This document shows, piece after piece, positions 57,583 through 64,000 of a stretch of DNA of 64,000 bases (the first letter of the stretch is position 1; each line of letters begins with the position of its first letter). Source of the stretch: NORP23 sp050302475 (GTDB lineage: Bacteria; Pseudomonadota; Alphaproteobacteria; Rhodobacterales; Rhodobacteraceae); assembly GCA_050302475.1 (NCBI GenBank), contig JBNLBF010000004.1:118600-182599 (forward strand), in the 5' to 3' direction. The notes beneath the pieces are model-generated. The model ran no database searches. It worked only from the letters and a program-made list of their open reading frames with translations, and was not told where the DNA came from. The translations under genes were made by a program, and so were the position numbers.

Positions 57583-59049
57583 TCACTGGATCGGTTGTCC
57601 GTTGGCAAAGATGCCCTGTTCGTTCACAGTGATTTCCGAAGTGAATTTGTCGTCCCCTTCAGCTTTGGCAAATGCCATCACCATACCCATGAACATGCCA
57701 GCCTGCATCTGGTCAACCAGACCCAGCTCCACCAGCGCATTCGCCAGACCCTGAGCCCCTTCGAGCGTCACATTGACAGACCCGTTCGGCATTGGCATCG
57801 GGCCGGAATTGTCGAAGGTCATGCCACCTTCGGCGTTCAGCAGTGCGCCACCAATGGTCAGCAGGATCGTATTGATGTCGAGGCTGTGAATGGTTCCGGC
57901 GTCAAACGGATTGTCCGCGCCTTCCATCATCGCCTTCATCGCATCAACCTGAACCATCGCTTCGAGGTCGATATCCAACGTTGCCGGATCACGCGGGATG
58001 GTTTTCCCCGGGTCGATCATGCTCCACAACCCTTCGCCGACTTCCAGTTCAGACAGAAGAATGTCGATCACGGCTTCGGCTGGAGTGCTTCCGGAATTCA
58101 TCGGGAAGATCATCTTCCAGGCAAATTCGCTGAGCGCAATTTCAACCGGCGGGATTGGCATACCAGCACCCGGCGTCACCGTCATATCAATAGCGCCATT
58201 GGTGATGTCATAGGTCAGCGTGCCATCGTCCATGGCGATACGGCCTTCACCGCCGGCAGTGGTGCCGGCATAGCTCAGGTCGATCCCGGCAAATTCATCC
58301 GAAATCGAGGCATCAAAAACGCTTTCGCCGCTGGCGAACGTGATGAAACCATTTTTGGAACCGTCGAGGAAGCCAACCGCATCCTCTTCACCCTGCGGAA
58401 CATCAAAGGCAAATGCGATTTCACCCGATTCAGTCTGCTGGTCTGCCGTTTGTGTCTGACCGTCGATGGTCATGTCATATTTGGCGTCCATCTTGCCGAT
58501 GGACAGACCGCCTTCGGCAAACATTTCGATCAGATCGACGGTGGTCGAGAAGCTGAGATCGTTAAGCACGACATCAATGGCCCGCAGCACTTCGCTGTTT
58601 GGGTCTCCGCCTTCAACAGCCAGCGAGTCAGCGTTGATCGCCGCATTCACAGTGGTTGCGCCGGTCGGTTGAAACAGCAACAGGTTGGTCACGATTTCCA
58701 GATCGTCGGAATTGATGCTGAAATCAATTTTTTCGCCATCCACATTGCCATCAATCGTGATGACATCCGCCACCGTGAAGGTCACGGTTGCCGGATCATC
58801 GGAATCAGGAACGCCTTTCAGCCAGTCGGTTGCAAAAGTGATGGCACCGTCCGGATCAGTGATCGACAGATCGCGATATTCAACGCTACCGTCATCCCCG
58901 AGAATACGATCGGAATAGGTGATCTCCGCCCCTTCCTGACCAGCGCCGGCTTCAATCATGACGGCCATGTCGGTCAGGGTTTGTGCTTGCACAAGTGATG
59001 TGGTTCCCGCCAAGACCACGGCTGTGGCGGTTACTCCCAGTTTTCTCAT
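57583..59049 (-). CDS. DUF2125-like periplasmic protein
   Basis: This 488-residue protein has a signal peptide ending near SLVQAQT (residue 23) and is otherwise acidic and beta-rich, with no membrane span. The long repeated beta pattern and the C-terminal EITVNEQGIFANGQPIQ match rhodobacterial proteins of family DUF2125; the family match is by general pattern. Function is unknown, probably periplasmic or lipid-binding. AAGGAG lies 10 bp before the ATG, and a perfect Crp box lies 80 bp upstream, so expression may respond to cAMP. Confidence 0.8.
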   Translation of the reverse strand: MRKLGVTATAVVLAGTTSLVQAQTLTDMAVMIEAGAGQEGAEITYSDRILGDDGSVEYRDLSITDPDGAITFATDWLKGVPDSDDPATVTFTVADVITIDGNVDGEKIDFSINSDDLEIVTNLLLFQPTGATTVNAAINADSLAVEGGDPNSEVLRAIDVVLNDLSFSTTVDLIEMFAEGGLSIGKMDAKYDMTIDGQTQTADQQTESGEIAFAFDVPQGEEDAVGFLDGSKNGFITFASGESVFDASISDEFAGIDLSYAGTTAGGEGRIAMDDGTLTYDITNGAIDMTVTPGAGMPIPPVEIALSEFAWKMIFPMNSGSTPAEAVIDILLSELEVGEGLWSMIDPGKTIPRDPATLDIDLEAMVQVDAMKAMMEGADNPFDAGTIHSLDINTILLTIGGALLNAEGGMTFDNSGPMPMPNGSVNVTLEGAQGLANALVELGLVDQMQAGMFMGMVMAFAKAEGDDKFTSEITVNEQGIFANGQPIQ

Positions 59050-59128
59050 AATTTGAATACTCCTTAACTCAGACTCGGTCTGAATGCAGTTTACGCCCGG
59101 CAGACTAGCCCGGCAACGGATTCGTATA

Positions 59129-59144
59129 TGTGAGTTAAATCACA
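59129..59144. promoter_or_regulatory. Perfect Crp-type operator (TGTGA-N6-TCACA)
   Basis: TGTGAGTTAAATCACA has both full half-sites and the 6-base spacer. It lies between the DUF2125-like gene (start 80 bp away) and the end of the SH3-domain gene upstream. A class II position would put the start site near 59095, where TAGTCT (59102-59107, minus) is a weak -10 candidate. Control of the DUF2125-like gene is inferred. Confidence 0.75.
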
Positions 59145-59159
59145 AGCTTATGACTCGAT

Positions 59160-59666
59160 CTAGTTGCGAATCTCGCCCGCGCCGACGCCCCAGACATCAC
59201 TTTTTCGTACCCAGCCTTCGTAACTATCGGCTTCGATCATGCACCAGTCGGGGACGCAGTCGCCCAAGCGGGCGATCACACCTTTTTCGGCCAGCGCGAC
59301 GGTTGGGGATTCATCATTCGGGGAATCGTGCATCGCCACCCGTTCTGCGGTGATGACCACCGTGCGCACACCGCTGAGCAAAGTGTAATGAATCCAGCCC
59401 CCGGCGCCGTCCTGATCCTGCACGCGTCGCCAATGTTCATATTCGGCAGTAATCTGAAGCGGTGTGCCGCGATGCATCAGGATCCAGTCGATCCGATGGC
59501 TTTGGCTGGGACCTCGCCGCACGTTGGCTTCGGTTGCTTTCAGGCTGACAAAACGGGGAAGGGGCAGATTGGTAACAGGGCCAAGCGCGTCCTGTTGCGC
59601 GGATACGGGCAGGGCCATCGCAAGGATGGCCAGCAGGATTCCCGCCCTGACCCATATTTTCACCAT
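59160..59666 (-). CDS. SH3-domain exported protein
   Basis: This 168-residue protein has a signal peptide ending near VSAQQ (residue 24) and two bacterial SH3-type (SH3_4) units. The first reads FVSLKATEANVRRGPSQSHR then IDWILMHRGTPLQITAEYEH; the second reads TAERVAMHDSPNDESPTVAL then AEKGVIARLGDCVPDWCMIEAD. The WVRKSDVWG block is typical. Such domains bind peptidoglycan or proteins in the envelope. It lies upstream of the DUF2125-like gene with a Crp box between them. Confidence 0.88.
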   Translation of the reverse strand: MVKIWVRAGILLAILAMALPVSAQQDALGPVTNLPLPRFVSLKATEANVRRGPSQSHRIDWILMHRGTPLQITAEYEHWRRVQDQDGAGGWIHYTLLSGVRTVVITAERVAMHDSPNDESPTVALAEKGVIARLGDCVPDWCMIEADSYEGWVRKSDVWGVGAGEIRN

Positions 59667-59730
59667 GTCTCTGCCCGTCGCGTTGTGCGATTATCGTTGG
59701 TACAGTGCTTGCACCAGGCGCGGTGAAATA

Positions 59731-60489
59731 TCAAGCGTTCTGGTGTGTGCCGCAAACCGCGCAGTCATCGCGGCGCTTCAGTTTCAGCTTGCGGGCGTCG
59801 GCGTACAGCGCGTCATAAATCAGCATTTCCCCCTGCAATGTCTGACCCGCGCCCGTTATATATTTGATTGCCTCGGTTGCCATCATTGACCCGATGACCC
59901 CGGCCAGTGCGCCCATAATTCCGGCTTCCGCGCAAGACGGCACCAGACCATCTGCGGGGGCTTCGGGGAAGATGCAGGCATAACACGGGCCACTCGTAGC
60001 AGGGTCGTAAAGGCTGATCTGACCTTCCCACTGGCTCATTGCCGCCGCGATGAGCGGTTTTTTCAGGCGTACACAGGTTTCGTTAACCAGATACCGGGTA
60101 GCGAAATTGTCCGACCCGTCGAGGATAAGGTCATAGTCGCCGAGAATGTCGGCAGCGTTGCCTTCGTTCAAACGGGTTTCATGAGGTTGCACCGTCACTA
60201 GCGGATTGATCCGGGCGAGGGCTTGAGCGGCGGAGGCGGTTTTCGCCTGTCCGACGCTTTCAGTATCATGCAGCACCTGTCGTTGCAGGTTCGAGAGGCT
60301 GACCACGTCATCATCAACCACCCCCAACGTCCCAACCCCGGCGGCCGCCAAATACATCAGCGCCGGGGACCCCAGTCCACCGGCCCCAACCACCAGCACC
60401 TTCGCGGCCAGCAGTTTCTGCTGACCGGGGCCGCCGATTTCATGCAGCACGATATGACGCGCGTAGCGTTCGAGTTCCTCGGGCGTCAT
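59731..60489 (-). CDS. moeB: MoeB/ThiF-type adenylyltransferase
   Basis: This 252-residue E1-like enzyme activates the C-terminal glycine of a sulfur carrier such as MoaD or ThiS with ATP. The nucleotide loop VVGAGGLGSPALMYLAAAGV, LSNLQRQVLH, and LDGSDNFATRYLVNETC are present, with two CxxC zinc pairs (CYAC and CAVC). There is no C-terminal rhodanese, but a separate rhodanese gene lies about 1 kb away. It starts 15 bp downstream of cysK, a fitting partner in sulfur metabolism. MoeB versus ThiF is not decided. Confidence 0.9.
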   Translation of the reverse strand: MTPEELERYARHIVLHEIGGPGQQKLLAAKVLVVGAGGLGSPALMYLAAAGVGTLGVVDDDVVSLSNLQRQVLHDTESVGQAKTASAAQALARINPLVTVQPHETRLNEGNAADILGDYDLILDGSDNFATRYLVNETCVRLKKPLIAAAMSQWEGQISLYDPATSGPCYACIFPEAPADGLVPSCAEAGIMGALAGVIGSMMATEAIKYITGAGQTLQGEMLIYDALYADARKLKLKRRDDCAVCGTHQNA

Positions 60490-60504
60490 GGGGTTTCCTT
60501 GCGG

Positions 60505-61458
60505 TTATCCAATCCCGTCAAACAGTGCCGTCGACAGGTAACGTTCAGCGAAGCTCGGCAGGATGACGACGATTTTTTTGCCCGCCATGTCGGGTCGCGT
60601 GCCGATTTCGACCGCGGCGGCGAGGGCCGCACCTGACGAAATGCCAACGGGAACACCCTCGATAGCGGCGACCTTGCGGGCGGTTTCGAACGCGGTTTCG
60701 TTGGCGACGGTGACAACCTCATCATAGATGTCGGTGTCCAGAATGGCGGGGGCGAAGCCTGCGCCGATACCCTGAATCTTGTGCGGACCGGGTTCACCGC
60801 CGGACAGGACGGGGGAATCCTCGGGCTCTACCGCGACGATTTTCACGTCGGGATTACGCGCTTTCAGGACTGAGCCGACGCCGGTGATCGTGCCTCCCGT
60901 ACCAATTCCGGAGATGAACACATCGACGTCACCGCCAGTGTCGGCCCAGATTTCCTCGGCCGTGGTGGCGACATGGATCGCGGGGTTGGCGGGGTTTTCG
61001 AATTGCTGCGGAATGATCGCGCCGGGGATTTCGTTAACCAGTTCTTGTGCCCGCGCAATCGCGCCTTTCATGCCTTTGGCCCCTTCAGTCAGTTCCAGCT
61101 GCGCACCCAGCAGCGCCAGCATCTTGCGCCGTTCCACCGACATGGTTTCCGGCATGGTCAGGATCAGCTTGTAACCGCGCGCCGCGCAGACGAAGGCCAG
61201 CGCGATACCGGTATTGCCGCTTGTCGGTTCGATCAGCGTGCCGCCGGGTTTCAGCTTGCCGGAAGCCTCGAGCGCGTCGATCATGCCAACGCCGATCCGG
61301 TCTTTGACCGAGGCGAGCGGGTTAAAGAATTCCAGCTTGGCAAGGATTTCCGCATTCACCCCCTGATCCTTCGCGAAGCGTGAGAGCCGGACGAGCGGGG
61401 TGCCGCCGAAGGTTTCAGTGATGTTGTCGTAGATTTTTCCGCGCGGTGGTGTTGGCAT
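60505..61458 (-). CDS. cysK: Cysteine synthase A
   Basis: CysK makes cysteine from O-acetylserine and sulfide. The 317-residue product has the PLP lysine in NPLASVKDRIGVGMI, substrate loop EPTSGNTGIALAFVCAARGY, the phosphate loop GIGTGGTITGVGSVLKA and GISSGAALAAAVEIG. The ATG at 61458 follows AGGGAG at 8 bp and is chosen over the longer frame from 61491. It lies immediately before moeB. Confidence 0.95.
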   Translation of the reverse strand: MPTPPRGKIYDNITETFGGTPLVRLSRFAKDQGVNAEILAKLEFFNPLASVKDRIGVGMIDALEASGKLKPGGTLIEPTSGNTGIALAFVCAARGYKLILTMPETMSVERRKMLALLGAQLELTEGAKGMKGAIARAQELVNEIPGAIIPQQFENPANPAIHVATTAEEIWADTGGDVDVFISGIGTGGTITGVGSVLKARNPDVKIVAVEPEDSPVLSGGEPGPHKIQGIGAGFAPAILDTDIYDEVVTVANETAFETARKVAAIEGVPVGISSGAALAAAVEIGTRPDMAGKKIVVILPSFAERYLSTALFDGIG

Positions 61459-61566
61459 GAGTTTCTCCCTTAGCTGGGAAGAGTTTTGCACGATTCAAAA
61501 GGTTCGGCTAGGGGATTCGGGAATGATTATATTCTACATCTTAAAAGTGTATTTAAGAGCGCATGC

Positions 61567-61953
61567 TTATCCCTCGGGCAACTCGACCGCACCACCGGCT
61601 TTTTTCCAGCCGCTGAAACCTTCGGTAATGTGGGCGGCCTCGAACCCCATTTGCCTGAGCGTGTCCACCGTCAGCGCCGACCGCCAGCCGCTGGCGCAGT
61701 AGAAGACGAACTTGCGATCCTCGGCGAATATGTCTTTGAAATAAGGGCTCTCCGGGTCGACCCAGAATTCCGCCATGCCACGCGGGCAGTGGAAAGACCC
61801 GGGGATGAATCCTCCGCGCTGGCGTTCGCGGATATCGCGCAGGTCAACGAAAGTGACGTCTGTCAGGGTGATGGCGGTGGTCGCCGGGATTTCCTCGATC
61901 CGGGATTTCGCGGCGGCGACCATGTCGGCAGTGGATATTTTCAAAGTTCTCAT
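61567..61953 (-). CDS. Rhodanese-like protein
   Basis: This is a 128-residue single rhodanese domain. It includes TDVTFVDLRDIRERQRGGFI, the active-site loop FYCASGWRSA with the catalytic cysteine, and EGFSGWKKAGGAVE. It could serve as a sulfur carrier for the moeB/cysK pair nearby, which is an inference from position only. It overlaps the DUF6157 gene by 4 bp (ATGA). Confidence 0.9.
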   Translation of the reverse strand: MRTLKISTADMVAAAKSRIEEIPATTAITLTDVTFVDLRDIRERQRGGFIPGSFHCPRGMAEFWVDPESPYFKDIFAEDRKFVFYCASGWRSALTVDTLRQMGFEAAHITEGFSGWKKAGGAVELPEG

Positions 61954-62348
61954 GCGCGGGTCGACCTCATCCCTTTCAGGATTTTTGTATCAGGCGCGGC
62001 ACTCAAACGGTCATATTCCGGGCTTCCCGCCGGGTATATCGCAATTTTGCCGTTGGCGTCATAATGCGCGCCCCAGCCATACCGCTTCACCAGGGCCGAG
62101 GCCCGCATACACGGTCGTCCCTTCGAAAGATATTCTTCTCGACCCTCCGGACTCGCGTCTTTGTCGGCGCATTGAGCGACATAGACGGCGTAGTTCAGAT
62201 CGTCATGATCAAGCGTATAGGGGGCCTTGATTAGCAGATCATATTCAATCTGCGCCTTGGTGCGTTTATCTTTCCACACGCCGGGTTGCTCGCCAATCTC
62301 AGCAGGGCAATCATCAGATTTAACGATAAAACTGTTCGTATAGGACAT
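61950..62348 (-). CDS. DUF6157 family protein
   Basis: This 132-residue cytoplasmic protein has NSFIVKSDDCPAEIGEQPG, AQIEYDLLIKAPYTLDHDDL, YLSKGRPCMRASALVKRYGW then GAHYDANGKIAIYPAGSPEY, the layout I associate with DUF6157. Function is unknown. It starts upstream of, and overlaps, the rhodanese gene, so they are co-transcribed. A LysE-type exporter lies 12 bp upstream in the same direction. Confidence 0.8.
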   Translation of the reverse strand: MSYTNSFIVKSDDCPAEIGEQPGVWKDKRTKAQIEYDLLIKAPYTLDHDDLNYAVYVAQCADKDASPEGREEYLSKGRPCMRASALVKRYGWGAHYDANGKIAIYPAGSPEYDRLSAAPDTKILKGMRSTRA

Positions 62349-62360
62349 GTGCGCACCCTC

Positions 62361-62957
62361 CTAATTCAACAGCAGAAATACCACTCCGGCAGCGATCAGA
62401 CCACCCATGGTGAGGCTGAAGAGGCGGAACCGCAGTTCAGTCGATAAAAACCGTTGCAACGCCACCCCCAACAGCGCCCAGCCATTGGCCGAAGTTATGC
62501 CGCAGAAAAAGGCGATACCTGTGGCGGTCAAAGCCTCGGTCATCTGGTTCTCGCCGGTCACAAACTGACCCGTGACACCGATGATCATCGCCCAGGCTTT
62601 GGGATTGATCCATTGGAACGCCGCCGCCTGCCAATATTTGAACGGCTTACCCACGGTTTCGGTTTTGGTGGGCATCTTGGCGGTCGCCACCTTGAACGCG
62701 AGGTAAGCCATCAGCGCCGCGCCGCCATAGGTCATAATCTGGCGCAACAGGTCAGAGCGTTCAAACACCTGCCCCAGTCCCAGCGCCACCGCAAACAGCA
62801 TCAACGGAAATCCCGTCGCCACGCCCAGCACATGCGGCAAGGTCCGCCGATAGCCAAAGCGCGCGCCTGACGAAGATAACATCGCATTGTTCGGCCCCGG
62901 CGACCATGTCGCGGCCAGCAGGATACCAAGTAAGGCGAGAGCGGATTCTAAGGGCAT
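62361..62957 (-). CDS. LysE/RhtB family translocator
   Basis: This is a 198-residue inner-membrane exporter with six hydrophobic segments. The LysE signature SPGPNNAMLSSSGARFGYRR then TLPHVLGVATGFPLMLFAVA near the N-terminus and FQWINPKAWAMIIGVTGQF mid-protein are clear. Relatives export amino acids or related metabolites; the substrate is unknown. It heads a small operon LysE-DUF6157-rhodanese. Confidence 0.92.
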   Translation of the reverse strand: MPLESALALLGILLAATWSPGPNNAMLSSSGARFGYRRTLPHVLGVATGFPLMLFAVALGLGQVFERSDLLRQIMTYGGAALMAYLAFKVATAKMPTKTETVGKPFKYWQAAAFQWINPKAWAMIIGVTGQFVTGENQMTEALTATGIAFFCGITSANGWALLGVALQRFLSTELRFRLFSLTMGGLIAAGVVFLLLN

Positions 62958-63038
62958 AAAACCTCCGGCAGGAAAGTTACTCTGTCAGTCGCCGAAGGAC
63001 ACGTCGTATTTTGTGATCAGGATCATCACGAGCCGTTA

Positions 63039-63800
63039 TTAGCTGCGCAGGTGATACCCGGTTTTGACTATCCACCAGATTGCGCTGATCGTAATGGCAA
63101 AGAAGACGCCGATCATGGCGAGACTGACCAACGGATCAACGTCAGCGATTCCAAAAAACGCCCAGCGGAATCCGCTGATCAGATACACAACCGGGTTGAA
63201 CATCGCGACGGTCTGCCATGCCTCCGGCAGCATCGATATCGAATAGAAACTGCCGCCTAGGAACACGAGCGGTGTCACCACCAGCAACGGCACCAGTTGC
63301 AGTTTTTCGAAATTATCCGCCCAAATACCGATGATGAACCCCAGCAACGCAAAGGAAAATGCGGTCAGGAACAGGAAGAACAGCATCCAGAACGGATGCA
63401 GGATGCTCATCGGGACGAACAGGTAGGAGGTGGCGAGGATGATCAGGCCGATCATAATCGACTTGGTCGCGGCGGCCCCGACATAGCCGAGGATGACCTC
63501 GAAGAACGAAACCGGTGCGGACAGCAATTCATAGATCGTGCCGACAAATTTCGGGAAGTATATCCCGAAAGAGGCGTTGGAAATCGACTGCTGCAAAAGG
63601 GTCAACATGATCAGCCCCGGGACGATGAAGGACCCGTAGGACACACCCTCTACCGATTCAATCCGGCTGCCGATGGCCGCACCGAACACAACAAAATACA
63701 ATGATGTCGATACAACCGGTGAGACGACGCTTTGGAACAATGTCCGCGCCGTGCGCGACATTTCGTAAATATAGATGGATTTTACGGCCTGGAAATTCAT
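63039..63800 (-). CDS. ABC-2 type transporter permease
   Basis: This 253-residue protein has six membrane segments of the ABC-2 permease family. The N-terminus IYEMSRTARTLFQSVVSPVV leads into FIVPGLIMLTLLQQSISNAS and the conserved GTIYELLSAPVSFFEVILGY coupling region. GGSFYSISMLPEAWQTVAMF then NPVVYLISGFRWAFFG follows near the end. Such permeases export drugs, lipids or polysaccharides. Its start overlaps the stop of the ATPase gene upstream (ATGA). Confidence 0.92.
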   Translation of the reverse strand: MNFQAVKSIYIYEMSRTARTLFQSVVSPVVSTSLYFVVFGAAIGSRIESVEGVSYGSFIVPGLIMLTLLQQSISNASFGIYFPKFVGTIYELLSAPVSFFEVILGYVGAAATKSIMIGLIILATSYLFVPMSILHPFWMLFFLFLTAFSFALLGFIIGIWADNFEKLQLVPLLVVTPLVFLGGSFYSISMLPEAWQTVAMFNPVVYLISGFRWAFFGIADVDPLVSLAMIGVFFAITISAIWWIVKTGYHLRS

Positions 63801-64000
63801 GCGTCTTCCTTCACCAGATTAACGAAAATATCTTCGAGCGAACTTTGCGAGGTCTGCAAATCCTTCATCACCAGACCGGCCTTGCCAAGGTCCGTCAACA
63901 GTGCGGTGATCCCGGTCCGGTCGGCATTGGTGTCGTAGGTATAGGTCAGTTTTTCGCCTCCCTCCGACAACGCCAGACCATATTTCGACAGGCTGTCGGG
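63797..64000 (-). CDS. ABC transporter ATP-binding protein (C-terminal part)
   Basis: On the minus strand the last 67 codons are visible. They end ...SSLEDIFVNLVKEDA, the normal C-terminus of an ABC-2 ATPase, preceded by KAGLVMKDLQTSQ. The Walker and signature motifs lie beyond the window. The stop overlaps the permease start, so the two form one exporter. Confidence 0.88.
   Translation of the reverse strand, partial: PDSLSKYGLALSEGGEKLTYTYDTNADRTGITALLTDLGKAGLVMKDLQTSQSSLEDIFVNLVKEDA

Noticed and set aside
57595..58998. A 467-residue open frame antisense to the DUF2125-like gene
   Set aside because: The minus-strand gene has a signal peptide, ribosome site and family-like C-terminus. The antisense product is rich in H, R and G with no domain.
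1..64000. CRISPR arrays, tRNA/rRNA genes, insertion sequences, prophage
   Set aside because: No regular direct repeats, cloverleaf-like segments, transposase or phage structural genes were noticed when reading both strands by eye; short or degenerate elements could have been missed.

Overview
The window looks like a stretch of alphaproteobacterial chromosome from the order Rhodobacterales (Roseobacter-type), read from sequence alone. The evidence is a moderately GC-rich base composition, the origin-region gene order hemJ-hemE-oriC-PPDK regulator-maf-aroE-coaE-dnaQ-secB, the neighbouring rho-mnmE-mnmG-rsmG-parA-parB block, a TimA/Tim44-type adaptor, a DUF2125-like periplasmic protein and a heparinase-like gene between rsmB and purH. 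Nearly all of the window is coding and most of it is housekeeping. No rRNA, tRNA, CRISPR array or intact insertion sequence was seen.

Layout. 1-9.9 kb: the end of polA, a PAS-only protein, an SDHAF4-like factor, htpX-rsmB, heparinase-purH and two glycosyltransferases. 10-19.8 kb: pnp and rpsO, TerC and AbrB-type membrane proteins, then a tightly overlapping minus-strand chain rbfA / duplicated sulfotransferase / truB / GNAT / DUF1643, divergent from dapB. 19.8-23.7 kb: an accessory patch with a YfiM-like lipoprotein, a scar made of two 5'-truncated gene tails (glsB-like and dapB), and two paralogous outer-membrane barrels flanking a Hint-domain protein. 23.9-31.2 kb: fadH, a subtilisin-like protease, a class III cyclase with TPRs, a PAP2/haloperoxidase-type enzyme, a Crp-type regulator with a perfect TGTGA-N6-TCACA box upstream, and an unannotated region with strong RNA-structure signals. 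31.2-42.9 kb: metabolic genes, an FMN riboswitch in front of a RibN-type riboflavin transporter, grpE-hrcA, and the rph-rdgB-ridA-hemW operon. 42.9-57.5 kb: ParABS, tRNA/rRNA modification genes, rho, haem genes, oriC and the genes downstream of it. 57.6-64 kb: DUF2125 (behind a second perfect Crp box), SH3 protein, moeB-cysK, rhodanese, DUF6157, LysE exporter and an ABC-2 transporter cut by the window end.

How it fits together. The origin is complete: DnaA boxes and an AT-rich element lie between hemE and the PPDK regulator, and two parS sites lie inside rsmG and mnmG, 4-6 kb away next to parAB. A possible cAMP circuit is encoded locally: a cyclase, a Crp-family regulator whose cAMP-cassette residues are kept, and two consensus Crp boxes. 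The item most likely to be undescribed is the segment at about 30.85-31.17 kb. It has a Crp box, a possible class II promoter, a perfect three-way-junction stem set, a potential pseudoknot and a plus-strand terminator, but no credible gene.
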